Of a DNA stretch of 64,000 nt, positions 1-13,433 are shown piece after piece. The notes below the pieces were generated by a model. The model saw nothing but the letters and a program-made list of their open reading frames with translations. It did not search any database and was not told where the DNA came from. The stretch's first letter is position 1. Each line of letters starts with the position of its first letter. This DNA is from Aliamphritea spongicola. GTDB lineage: Bacteria > Pseudomonadota > Gammaproteobacteria > Pseudomonadales > Balneatricaceae. The position numbers were made by a program, and so were the translations under genes. The DNA lies in assembly GCA_024347235.1 (NCBI GenBank), contig AP025283.1, forward strand, positions 1,116,001 to 1,180,000, given 5' to 3'.

Positions 1-2
1 TA

Positions 3-140
3 TCAGGCCCGGGCCCTTTGAAAATTCAGATCGGTAAAGTTTCTGCTGTCAAAAACATCACCTTCAATGGGCAGACGGTTGATCTGAGTAGTTATACCCG
101 TTTAGATGTGGCAAAGCTGAATTTGCCCGCAAGTGAATAA
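3..140 (+). CDS. rodZ: RodZ C-terminal fragment (cut by window start)
   Basis: The frame is open from the window edge to a TAA at 138-140. It encodes a short beta-rich tail containing [22 protein letters not shown] and a final VAKLNL. This matches the periplasmic C-terminal domain (DUF4115) of RodZ, the membrane protein that links MreB filaments to the cell-wall elongation machinery. Only about 45 residues are visible; the helix-turn-helix domain and membrane segment lie upstream of the window. In relatives the usual order is pilF-rodZ-ispG-hisS. Here hisS starts 23 bases after the stop, so ispG is not in its usual place. The identification rests on the tail motif and the neighbours. Confidence 0.72.
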   Translation, partial: SGPGPLKIQIGKVSAVKNITFNGQTVDLSSYTRLDVAKLNLPASE

Positions 141-163
141 GTTATCTGTTAGGACTAGTTAAA

Positions 164-1427
164 TTGGCAAAAATCAAAGCCATCCGCGGAATGAACGATA
201 TTCTGCCGGAGCAGACTCCCGTCTGGCAATTCCTTGAATCTACTGTAAAAACGTACTGGCAAACTATGGATATAGTGAAATCCGTATGCCGGTTGTTGAG
301 CAGACAGATTTGTTTAAGCGCTCGATCGGTGAAGTCACAGACATTGTTGAAAAAGAAATGTACACCTTCGAGGACCGCAACGGCGAAAGCCTGACGCTGC
401 GTCCGGAAGGTACCGCAAGCTGCGTGCGTGCGGGTGAAGAACATGGCTTGCTGTTCAACCAGACCCAGCGTTTATGGTATCAGGGTCCGATGTTCCGCTA
501 TGAAAAGCCACAAAAGGCCGTTATCGTCAGTTCCATCAGATTGGTGTGGAAACCTTCGGGATGGCCGGTGCTGATATTGATGCTGAAGTGATCATGCTCA
601 GTGCCCGTTTGTGGAAACAGCTGGGTATTCTTGATGCTGTAACACTGCAGCTGAATTCGCTGGGTAGCAATGAAGCGCGGGCAGTATTCCGGGCGGATCT
701 GGTTACCTATCTTGAAGCGCATAAAGATGAGCTGGATGAAGACAGCCGTCGTCGTCTTGATTCGAATCCATTGCGAATTCTGGACAGCAAAGATGCCGGT
801 ACACAGGCATTGCTGGATAAAGCGCCTGTGCTGAATGATTATCTGGATGAAGATTCCAAATCGCACTTTGCTGAGCTGTGTGAGTCGCTTGATGCTGCCG
901 GGATTAAATATGAAATTAATCCTCGTCTGGTACGCGGTCTCGATTACTACTGCAAAACAGTTTTCGAATGGGTAACTGATAAGCTGGGTGCTCAGGGGAC
1001 AGTTTGTGCCGGTGGGCGTTACGACGGCTTGGTACAGCAACTGGGAGGTCGTGCTACGCCGGGTGTCGGTTTTGCCATGGGTGTTGAGCGTCTGATTCTG
1101 TTGTTGGAAACGCTTAATGTCGTGCCTGATGCATTGCGTCAGCCATTTGATGTTTATCTGGCTGCTGAGCATAAGGGTATTCAGCCGCGTATGGTCGTAT
1201 TAGCCGATAAGTTGCGGGATGCCGTACCCGGACTGCGTATCCAGCTGCATTGCAGTGGGTTGAAAAATATCGCTAATAAAGCCCGTCAGACGGGTGCTGC
1301 CTGGGTAATTCTTGTGCGCCAGAATGAAGAAGGTTCACTGGTGTCAAACCTGTGGTATAACTCCGAGCCGAGCTACGATGTTGCTGAGTCGGATATTGCT
1401 GCCTTATTGCAGCAACAGCAGGCATAA
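164..1427 (+). CDS. hisS: Histidyl-tRNA synthetase (two apparent frameshifts)
   Basis: Class II aminoacyl-tRNA synthetase that charges tRNA-His in the cytoplasm. A TTG start at 164 gives [17 protein letters not shown], the classic HisRS N-terminus. Later come the motif 2 region ([13 protein letters not shown], then [14 protein letters not shown]), the histidine-binding stretch [27 protein letters not shown] and motif 3 ([13 protein letters not shown]). A C-terminal anticodon-binding domain follows. Total length of about 421 residues is normal. The frame is broken near 260 (a run of three A where four restore the frame) and near 512 (four A where five restore it). The gene is essential, so these are read as sequence errors rather than decay. 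It is followed by yfgM and bamB, as in E. coli. Confidence 0.93.
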
Positions 1428-1465
1428 ATTAGATATTAGAGTTTTAAAAAGCACGGGAGTATGTT

Positions 1466-2115
1466 GTGGCTGAATTGCGCACAGAAGAAGAGCAGGTTGA
1501 AGCGTTAAAGAAGTGGTGGCAGGAAAATGGTAAGTCACTGGTACTGGGTGTGCTTCTGGCCGGTGCAATTATCTTTGCATGGAAAGGCTGGCAGAACAGC
1601 CAGCAGGTAAAAGCTGAAACAGCGGCTGCTCTTTATCAGAACCTGATTCAGGCGGTTGCGTTAGTGCGCCGCAGGCTACTGAAGAGCAGAAGTCAACCGC
1701 TGCTCACCTGGCTGGCAACCTTAAAACCGAGTTTGATGATACCGCCTACGCTCGCTTTGGTGCACTGCTGAATGCCCGTCTGTTACTGGATGCCGGTGAT
1801 AAGGATGGTGCCATCGCAGAGTTTGATTGGGTGTTGTCTCAGTCTGAAGACCCGGTTATGACAGTGGTCACCACTATGCGTAAAGCCCGTGTACTGGCAT
1901 CAAAAGGTGATGTCAGTGCCGCAATCGCTTTGTTGAACGGTGTGAGTTCGGATGCTTTCCAGGTTAGCCTGATGGAGCTGAAAGGTGATCTGCAGCTTAA
2001 AAATAACGAGCCGGTTAAAGCCCGTGAAAGCTATCAGCAGGCACTGGATCTGGCAGGTGATGAAGCACGTCCAATTTTAGTTATGAAACTCGATAATCTG
2101 GCCGTTGAGGGTTAA
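1466..2115 (+). CDS. yfgM: YfgM family TPR membrane protein (one frameshift)
   Basis: Single-pass inner-membrane protein with a periplasmic tetratricopeptide domain. In E. coli YfgM associates with PpiD at the Sec translocon and takes part in periplasmic chaperoning. The GTG start at 1466 is preceded by ACGGGAG. A short acidic cytoplasmic stretch (AELRTEEEQVEALKKWWQENG) leads into a hydrophobic segment (LVLGVLLAGAIIFAWKGW) at about residues 26-43. Downstream helices look like TPRs (KARVLASKGDVSAAIALL; VKARESYQQALDLAGDEA). The frame slips near 1661 and resumes with APQATEEQ. About 216 residues, close to E. coli YfgM. bamB follows two bases after the stop. Confidence 0.88.
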
Positions 2116-2117
2116 CA

Positions 2118-3263
2118 ATGAATTATCTGACTCGCCTGGCGGCTGTAGGTCTTATGGCTGCAAACCTGAGTGCCTGTGGATGGTTTAGCAGTGAAGTAGA
2201 GATCGAACCGGCTCCTCTGGTTAAATTTGAAGCTGAAAAAGACGTTGATGTTATCTGGCGAACCTCTGTGGGGAGTCTGGGTGAGAAGTTCAATCAGCTG
2301 ACCATGGGTATTACCACTGAGCGTATCTATACCAGCAGTGTGTCAGGCAATGTTTATGCGCTGGACCGTGCCAGTGGCGATGTTGTCTGGTCGGTTGAGC
2401 TTGATGTGCCGGTTGCCGGCGGTGTTGGTGTCGGGCCGAATCAGATAGCTGTGACAACTGAACAGGGCATGCTGATTGTTCTTAACAATGAAGACGGTTC
2501 AGAAATTTGGCGTAAGCAGTTACAGGCTGAAGCACTTAGTCCTGCTCAGATGAATGAGCAATTGCTGGTAAGTCAGCTGCAAAACGGCAGCCTGGTCGCA
2601 TTTGATGTGAATACCGGTGAACAAAAGTGGACCTATGATACGCAGATTCCTGCACTGACACTGCGCGGAACCAGTGCGCCGATTGTAGCGCTGGATGCAA
2701 CACTGGCTGCATTTGCCAACGGCAAGCTGGTTGCTGTGGATAACCGTAACGGTGGCTTGCTGTGGGAGCGGTTAATCGCGGCGGCAGATGGTAAGTCAGA
2801 ACTGGAGCGGATTATCGATATTGATGGCCAGCCAATTCTGGCAAACGGTGTTGTTTATGTCGTTAGCTATCAGGGCAAGCTGGTTGCTGTCAGCGTACAG
2901 GATGCGCAGGTACTGTGGTCGAAAGATGCTTCAAGCTATCGCCAGCTGGCTGCAGGGTTTGGCAATATCTATGTCAGTGAAGATAACAGCTTTATTCAGG
3001 CATATGATCAGCGTACCAGTGCCAGTGTCTGGCGTCAGCCTGCGCTGGAATACCGTGAAACATCCGCACCAGCGGTAATTGGTAATACTGTTGTTGTCGG
3101 TGACTTTGATGGCTATCTGCACTTCATGTCTCAGATTGACGGTCGCTTTGTTGCCCGCTATCAGGTCGACGGTTCCGGTATCCGCAGCGATATGAAAGTG
3201 GTTGATGATACTTTGTACGTGCTTACAAATGCCGGTCGTCTGGCTGCTATAAAACTGCAATAA
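2118..3263 (+). CDS. bamB: Outer-membrane assembly lipoprotein BamB
   Basis: BamB is a non-essential lipoprotein of the BAM complex, which folds beta-barrel proteins into the outer membrane. The protein has a lipoprotein signal peptide ending in the lipobox LSAC, with the lipidated Cys at residue 20. Repeated PQQ-type blades follow (for example VYALDRASGDVVWSVEL, LVAFDVNTGEQKWTYDT, LVAVDNRNGGLLWERLI), as expected for the eight-bladed propeller. The length of 381 residues is typical and the frame is intact. It sits between yfgM and der as in E. coli, and a strong terminator follows. Confidence 0.95.
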   Translation: MNYLTRLAAVGLMAANLSACGWFSSEVEIEPAPLVKFEAEKDVDVIWRTSVGSLGEKFNQLTMGITTERIYTSSVSGNVYALDRASGDVVWSVELDVPVAGGVGVGPNQIAVTTEQGMLIVLNNEDGSEIWRKQLQAEALSPAQMNEQLLVSQLQNGSLVAFDVNTGEQKWTYDTQIPALTLRGTSAPIVALDATLAAFANGKLVAVDNRNGGLLWERLIAAADGKSELERIIDIDGQPILANGVVYVVSYQGKLVAVSVQDAQVLWSKDASSYRQLAAGFGNIYVSEDNSFIQAYDQRTSASVWRQPALEYRETSAPAVIGNTVVVGDFDGYLHFMSQIDGRFVARYQVDGSGIRSDMKVVDDTLYVLTNAGRLAAIKLQ

Positions 3264-3278
3264 GTTTTAAATTTATAT

Positions 3279-3322
3279 AATGGCGGTCCGTTGCTATGCA
3301 GCGGATCGCCATTTTGTTTTTT
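3279..3322 (+). terminator. Rho-independent terminator after bamB
   Basis: An inverted repeat with arms AATGGCGGTCCGTTGC and GCAGCGGATCGCCATT closes a three-base loop with one mismatch and one wobble pair. It is followed by a T-rich run. It lies 16 bases after bamB and closes the hisS-yfgM-bamB unit before der. Confidence 0.85.
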
Positions 3323-3412
3323 ATTGCTGAGAAAATGGTTGGATCACAAACCAGATCCGGAATTAAAATCTCAATTCAGCAATACCTTAATTTTTAAGAG
3401 TCTGATCAGAAT

Positions 3413-4826
3413 ATGCTTCCTGTAATCGCCTTAGTAGGCCGGCCAAATGTTGGTAAATCGACCCTGTTTAACCGGTTGACCCGATCCCGTGATGCACTGG
3501 TTGCCGATTATTCTGGTCTGACCCGGGACCGTAAATACGGCGAAGGACGGCTGGGCGAGCGTGATTACATCGTTGTAGATACCGGTGGTATCTCGGGTGA
3601 TGAACAGGGCATTGATTATAAAATGGCAGAGCAGTCCCTGTTAGCCATTGATGAAGCCGACATCGTACTCTTCCTGGTTGATGGCCGGGCCGGGCTTAAC
3701 CCTGCAGATGAACTGATTGCTGATCACCTGCGTCGCTGTGAAAAAGAAGCCCACCTGATCGTAAATAAAACCGATGGTATTGACCCGGATATCGCTATGA
3801 GCGATTTCTATGGTTTGGGTCTGTCTGAGCCGTTGCCGATTGCAGCTTCCCATGGCCGTGGTGTAACTCAACTGATCGAACATGTATTAGAAGAAATTCC
3901 TGTTGAGGAACTGACTGAAGAGGAAGAAGAGCTTCAGCGCAGTAAGAAGATTGCCATCATCGGCCGTCCGAATGTGGGTAAGTCTACACTGGTTAACCGT
4001 CTGCTTGGTGAAGACCGTGTCGTCGTATTTGACCAGGCCGGTACAACCCGTGACAGCATTTATATACCTTACGAACGAAATGAAGAGCCTTACACCCTTA
4101 TTGATACCGCGGGTGTTCGCCGGCGTAAAAATGTTCGTGAAGCGGTAGAAAAGTTCTCCATCATCAAAACCCTGCAGGCCATTAAAGATGCCAACGTTGT
4201 TGTGTTGGTAATTGATGCGCAGGAAGGTGTGTCAGAGCAAGACCTGCATATGCTTGGTTATGTGCTTGACGCTGGCCGTTCGCTGGTGATTGCGCTGAAT
4301 AAGTGGGATGGCATGAGCGGTGAAGAAAAAGAAGCCGTGCGTGACCAGTTACGCCGTCGTCTTGATTTCGTGTCGTTTGCCCGCATGCACTTTATTTCAG
4401 CGTTGCATGGCAGCGGCGTTGGTGAGCTGTACACCTCAATTGATGAAGCCTATGACTTTGCCATGATGAAGTGGGCAACCAATAAGCTGACCCGCTTACT
4501 GGAAGACATTGTTGCAGATCATCAGCCGCCAATGGTCCGCGGTCACCGTATTAAGTTGCGATATGCGCACCAGGGTGGTTCTAATCCGCCAGTTATTGTT
4601 ATTCATGGTAATCAGACTGCAGAACTGCCTAACTCCTACAAGCGCTACCTGGAAAACAAGTTCACAAAAGTTTTAGGTATTAAGGGTACGCCGCTACGTT
4701 TTGAATTCCGAAGCAGCGATAACCCGTTTAAAGATAAGAAGAACGAGCTGACCAAACGTCAGCAGATGAAAAACTGCGTTATAAACAGCATTTAGCCAAG
4801 CAAAAGAAAAGTCTAAGAAACGCTAG
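3413..4826 (+). CDS. der: Ribosome-assembly GTPase Der/EngA (C-terminal frameshifts)
   Basis: Der is an essential tandem GTPase required for 50S subunit assembly. Two complete G domains are visible. The first has the P-loop GRPNVGKS at residues 9-16 with DTGG and NKTD. The second has GRPNVGKS near residue 183, with DTAG and NKWD. A KH-like C-terminal domain follows ([18 protein letters not shown]). The literal reading stops at 4795. Adding one A to the run near 4769 and one near 4808 gives the expected lysine-rich tail ending KKSKKR and a TAG at 4824-4826, so the full span is given. A hairpin terminator follows directly. Confidence 0.94.
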
Positions 4827-4837
4827 TTAGCATAAAG

Positions 4838-4866
4838 AACGCCGTCTCATTAAGACGGCGTTTTTG
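4838..4866 (+). terminator. Rho-independent terminator after der
   Basis: Perfect inverted repeat AACGCCGTCT / AGACGGCGTT with a five-base loop, followed by a T tract. It isolates der from the rRNA operon promoters downstream. Confidence 0.92.
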
Positions 4867-5006
4867 TATCTGAATTTTGTATCCACCTCATTACTAAGCG
4901 AGTTAGCAAAATTGGTTTTTATGTACTACATATATTGATGCTGTCCGGTCAGCTCATAAGGCTGTTTCAGGGAAATGACAATAATATGAAGAAACTGAAA
5001 AGCCTG

Positions 5007-5034
5007 TTGACTCTTCGGTCAGCGTGCCTATAAT
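5007..5034 (+). promoter_or_regulatory. rRNA operon promoter P1
   Basis: A -35 box TTGACT at 5007-5012 and a perfect -10 TATAAT at 5029-5034 are separated by 16 bases. The sequence just after the -10 is ACGCCCCC, a GC-rich discriminator of the kind that makes rRNA promoters sensitive to ppGpp and DksA. It lies about 445 bases upstream of the mature 16S end. The assignment is by consensus and position. Confidence 0.8.
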
Positions 5035-5218
5035 ACGCCCCCACATTGAGACACAGGGCCGCGACAACGCAGCAAAATGCACTTAATGAGAGTCAGAATA
5101 ACCCGCTGAAAAACAACTTGTTTTGATGTGTGAGCTAACTGATTCGACCGGAACAAAGGTTACTTTTCCGGTTTTGATAACTTCTTCGGAATTAATCAAA
5201 ATCTTCTGAAAATAACCG

Positions 5219-5246
5219 TTGACTTCCACCGGGTGTTGAGTAGAAT
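5219..5246 (+). promoter_or_regulatory. rRNA operon promoter P2
   Basis: A second promoter-like pair: TTGACT at 5219-5224 and TAGAAT at 5241-5246, spaced by 16 bases, with ACGCACC downstream. Tandem P1/P2 promoters are normal for gammaproteobacterial rRNA operons. About 230 bases remain to the 16S gene, which leaves room for the leader and boxA. Confidence 0.72.
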
Positions 5247-5309
5247 ACGCACCTCGCTTGAGACGACAGCAACGACGGTTACGCCGGTTGCCGAAACGGT
5301 TTTAAGCAT

Positions 5310-5322
5310 CGCTCTTTAACAA
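5310..5322 (+). promoter_or_regulatory. boxA antitermination site in the rRNA leader
   Basis: The sequence CGCTCTTTAACAA matches the NusB/NusE-binding boxA consensus (TGCTCTTTAACA). It lies in the leader between P2 and 16S. The same GCTCTTTAACAATTT recurs at 7351 before 23S. Confidence 0.88.
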
Positions 5323-5478
5323 TTTGATCAGATAATTCGTGTGGGCGCTTGTTGAGATGAAGCACAAAAGCTTTATCAAAGATAAGCAACCTAAGTGAAT
5401 TCATTTAGATGTTTTTATGCAAAGTTGTTTAATGCTTTGAGCTAGATTTAAGACACCACATTCCGGTGTCGAAAAATT

Positions 5479-7014
<1,536 letters not shown>

Positions 7015-7099
7015 AACGATAGCGGATTCTCAGCAAGCGTTCACACGAATTATCTGATCAGAATGTAAAGAGAGCGAATTGGTATTTATACCAAGATAT

Positions 7100-7176
<77 letters not shown>

Positions 7177-7207
7177 ATTTTTCCTTACTCTTCGTTGAAA
7201 CATTCCT

Positions 7208-7225
7208 CGCATAGCAGGCTATGCG
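7208..7225. repeat. Perfect 8-bp palindrome in the 16S-23S spacer
   Basis: CGCATAGC and GCTATGCG are perfect inverted arms around a two-base AG. The site lies just after tRNA-Ile, where tRNA-Ala is often found. The function is unknown; it could form a processing hairpin in the pre-rRNA. Confidence 0.5.
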
Positions 7226-7350
7226 TCGTCATGCTTCGCCTTGATTAAGCAAAAATCTGGCAGTGATGATCGAAATTTCGCTCAAGTTTAGAAAAGTTTT
7301 AAAACATATTCACGCTTAAGTGACTATCTTTTAAAGCTTTTGCTTTAAAC

Positions 7351-7362
7351 GCTCTTTAACAA
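7351..7362 (+). promoter_or_regulatory. boxA site in the spacer before 23S
   Basis: GCTCTTTAACAA repeats the leader boxA and would reload the antitermination complex ahead of 23S transcription. Confidence 0.82.
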
Positions 7363-7506
7363 TTTAAATCCTGTAACGAGAATTAAGTAAGACAAATGTA
7401 CAAGCGCTAATCCGGCGTAAATGTATCGTTACTTCAGCGTTAACTGTTTAACAGTTGGCTATGAAGTTTAATCAGTTACTTTGAATCAGACCCTTTTGGG
7501 TTATAT

Positions 7507-10389
<2,883 letters not shown>

Positions 10390-10551
10390 ATAACGCCAAA
10401 AGCGTTTGGTTGTGCACATAAGAGGCGCAACACGGATCAAGAACTGAAGATACATAGAGCTTGCTGAAAAGCGAGACGGATTAGAGTTTGTACAGTGTTA
10501 CCTAAGACTCAGCCTGAATAAGGCATACAGGATTTAGATTGTTACCTTTTT

Positions 10552-10670
10552 TGCTTGGCGACCATAGCGAGATGGAACCACCCGATCCCTTACCGAACTC
10601 GGAAGTGAAACGTCTTAGCGCCGATGGTAGTGTGGGGCTTCCCATGTGAGAGTAGGTCATCGCCAAGCAC
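10552..10670 (+). rRNA. rrf: 5S ribosomal RNA
   Basis: The terminal helix strands TGCTTGGCGACC and GGTCATCGCCAAGCA pair. The interior has the conserved CCGATCCCTTACCGAACTCGG-like loop and GGTAGTGTGGGG. Length is about 119 nt. It lies 160 bases after 23S and is followed by a strong terminator. Partial copies of its 3' tail recur downstream. Confidence 0.96.
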
Positions 10671-10683
10671 CTAATTAAGAAAG

Positions 10684-10710
10684 CCCTGCTACGTTGTAGC
10701 AGGGTTTTTT
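10684..10710 (+). terminator. rRNA operon terminator
   Basis: A perfect nine-base stem CCCTGCTAC / GTAGCAGGG with a three-base loop is followed by six T. It lies 14 bases after the 5S gene. Confidence 0.95.
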
Positions 10711-10789
10711 CGTCTGCAGGAAATGGTACTGCAACTAACCTGTCGCTAACGTGGTATGAGCGGTGATCCATAGCTTGCTGTGAGAACTA

Positions 10790-10866
10790 CCATCGCCAAG
10801 CACCTAATTAAGACTCTCTTTAAGAAACAGGCCGCTACGCTGTAGCAGGTTTTTCGTCTGCAGGAA
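10790..10866 (+). repeat. Second, degraded copy of the 5S tail plus terminator
   Basis: CCATCGCCAAGCACCTAATT repeats the 5S 3' end and its downstream bases (first copy 10658-10680). After an 18-base insertion relative to copy 1, a second hairpin GCTAC / GTAGC with T run follows, then TCGTCTGCAGGAAA as in copy 1. This is the remnant of a duplicated 5S-terminator unit whose 5S body has been lost. Confidence 0.85.
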
Positions 10867-10898
10867 AACGACGCTGTCGGCAGGCTCTTGGCTGATAG

Positions 10899-10945
10899 AA
10901 GGTCATCGTTAAAGATGTAATTAAGACTTTCTTTAAGCAAGAGGT
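10899..10945 (+). repeat. Third, more degraded copy of the 5S tail
   Basis: AGGTCATCGTTAAAGATGTAATTAAGACTTTCTTTAAGCAAGAGG aligns with the 5S 3' end (GGTCATCGCCAAGCACCTAA) and with the TTAAGACTCTCTTTAAGAAACAGG segment of copy 2, but with more mismatches. The hairpin is no longer recognisable. The region 10711-11082 otherwise holds no gene that I can see. Confidence 0.7.
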
Positions 10946-11082
10946 CGCTTCCTTGGAACCGATTGTGTGCTTTACAGAGCTGGCTGTTTGTTATCAGCTG
11001 GTTTTTAGTGATGCGTTAGTGTTAAGAATCAAACGTATGTTATAAATGTCTCTCGGCGTAATCCTTGGATGTAAGGGGTTGA

Positions 11083-13432
11083 GTGGATACGGTTGTAGTG
11101 GGTGACTCAGCTACTTTGGATAAGACGTATATATCAGTATCAGCGATACTGGTTTTTAATTCTGATGGTCGGATCAGCTTTGTTAACGAGCAGGCCGCTG
11201 CACTGTTAAATTACAGTCCGGCTGATGTTATAGGCTGTAAGATATCAGAACTTTTTCATTCTGCAGGCGAGATACTGACAGAAGAGTTCTGGAGCACTTT
11301 GCTCCGAGAGCTTGGTCATAATCTCTCTGCCCGGTTGAACTTCCTTTCAGAAACACAGTGGCTTGTAGAATTTTTTACTGACTCTGCTTTTCATTCCCTG
11401 ATGATGATCTTCATGCCCGCCTGCGTCACGCCGTTGACAGTGGTATGGAGGGGCTTTCACTTCATAATGCCGAGGGATTATTTGTTTATGTTAATCCTGC
11501 TGAGGCTGAATTATATGGCTACCGGGTTGAAGAACTCATAGGTGAGCACTGGAGTAAGCTGTATTCTGTTGATCAGGTCGAGCTGATTAATGAGTTATAT
11601 TTCCCTGTTGTGCTTGCTGAAGGTAAGTGGCGGGGTGAGCTTATTGGTCAGCGGAAAGATCAGAGCAGATTTGATGTTGAAGTATCTCTGACGCTTATCC
11701 GTGATGATTCAAATGCGCCCGTTGGACTTATTTGTACCTGCCGGGATATTTCAGAACGTAAATTTATAGAGCATCAGCTTCGGCAGGCTGCGGCAGTATT
11801 TGCCAGTGCCGGCCAGGGTATTGTTATTACGGACGTTGATTTTCGGATCATTGCTGTTAATCCGGCAACGCTGGAGACATCCGGATACACTGAAGAACAT
11901 CTGCTGGGTAAACCTATTTATTTTCTTTCCAACAAGGATCGCCGGAACATCCGGGTAGCTGATTTGTTTTCACTGGCCGCAGAGGGAAATGCTGGCAGGG
12001 GAGGTATGGGCGAAACGTGCCAGCGGTGAGATCTATCCAATCTGGATGACCATGTCTGCGGTATATGCTGAAAATGACAGCCTTACCAGTCTTGTTTTTG
12101 TATTCTCTGATATCTCCAGTACTAAAGATGCGCAGGCCAAGCTGGATCGGTTAGCGCATTACGATCATCTCACAGGGCTACCTAACCGGCTGTTACTGAA
12201 TCAGAAACTGGATATGGCGATTGCCCGCTCAGCGCCGGGATCAGAATATTGCTGTATTGTTTCTGACCTGGACTACTTCAAAAACATAAATGATAGCCTT
12301 GGTCATGCTGTCGGTGATGAGCTTTTACAGGAAGTTGCCAGACGTATCCGTCAGAGCTGCCACCCGGATGATCTGGTAGCCCGTCTTAGTGGTGATGAGT
12401 TCACAGTTGTCTGTCAGAATCTTCCGGGCGTGGAACAGGCTGAGCATTTAGCATCCCGGCTGATCACTTGTATTTCCGAGCCTATGGATGTTGCGGGCCA
12501 TGATTATTATCAGAATGTCAGTATTGGTATTGCTATGTATCCCCGCGATGGCGGCTGTATATCGGAACTGATGAAATGCGCTGATATTGCAATGTACAAG
12601 GCTAAGGCAGAAGGCCGGCAAAGTTATCGTGTTTACAACCATGATATGGCTAAGCAGGCGAATGAAATTCTCGTTGTAGAGCGTGAGTTACGGGAAGCTT
12701 TGCTTTACAACCAGTTTGTTCTTCATTATCAGCCGGTCTTGTGTGCTGAAGGCGGTCTGAAAGGTTTAGAAGCTTTAGTTCGCTGGCAGCATCCTGAGCG
12801 GGGGCTGGTTTTCCCGGATTATTTTATTCATATTGCTGAAAGCTCCCGGATTATTATTAACCTCGGTGAGTGGGTCTTGCGTGAGGCTTGTGCCCAGGCA
12901 CGCCGCTGGCTCGATGCTGGGCTTGTCTTTGAGTATGTCGCGGTTAACGTTTCCGGTGGACAGCTGGAGTGGGATTTCTATCAGTTGGTCGAAAGAGTAT
13001 TGGAAGAGACCGGATTACCAGCCAGTTTTCTTGAGCTGGAAATCACCGAAACTTACCTGATGACTGACTTGCAACGGCCTGAACTTGTGCTGCAATCACT
13101 GCGCAGTCTTGGTGTTCACTTGGCGATTGATGATTTCGGGATTGGTTATTCTTCTCTTGCAAGGCTAAAGCAGTTACCGATAAACCGGCTCAAAATTGAC
13201 CGTTCTTTTATACGGGATATCGTTAATGATGATGGTGATCTTTCGATTGTGAATGCCATCATTGCGATGAGTAATACTCTGGGCCTGAATGTCACTGCAG
13301 AGGGTGTGGAGACAGAAGCGCATTATGAACTTCTCAAACAGCACTCACGTGTGTTCTCAGGGATATTACTTCTCCCGCCCGGTGGATGTTACGTCTGTGG
13401 AGCGTTGGTATTGGGATAAATACGGAAGTTAG
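11083..13432 (+). CDS. PAS-PAS-PAS-GGDEF-EAL signalling protein (frameshifts)
   Basis: Predicted cyclic-di-GMP enzyme with no visible membrane segment. The GTG start at 11083 follows AAGGGG. There are three PAS-like domains (about residues 18-110, 125-235 and 240-355), then a GGDEF domain with DLDYFKNINDSLGH and signature SGDEF. An EAL domain follows with EALVRWQHP, EITETYLM, IDDFGIGYSS and KIDRSFI, retaining the residues usually needed for phosphodiesterase activity. The product-inhibition RxxD site reads HPDD, so the Arg is missing. The frame breaks near 11397 (restored by one C), near 11985 and near 13350. The restored C-terminus is QGYYFSRPVDV...WYWDKYGS with a TAG at 13430. It ends one base before the convergent thioredoxin gene. 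The sensory ligand is unknown. Confidence 0.88.
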
Positions 13433-13433
13433 T

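Larger units (their letters stand above)
7177..7506 (+). other. 16S-23S spacer downstream of tRNA-Ile
   Basis: About 330 bases with no second tRNA. It contains the palindrome at 7208-7225, a second boxA (GCTCTTTAACAATTT from 7351), and the 5' strand of the 23S processing stem (ATATGGTCAAG, 7503-7513). That strand is complementary to CTTGACCATAT at 10381-10391. Confidence 0.7.

Noticed and set aside
498..1172. A 224-codon open frame on the minus strand inside hisS
   Set aside because: It is the antisense shadow of hisS, whose plus-strand product has full family motifs. The antisense protein shows no recognisable domain and an unnatural composition.
4760..4830. Programmed frameshifting at the A-run in der
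   Set aside because: The restored frame simply gives the normal Der tail, there is no downstream pseudoknot that I can see, and the same A-run losses occur in many unrelated genes.
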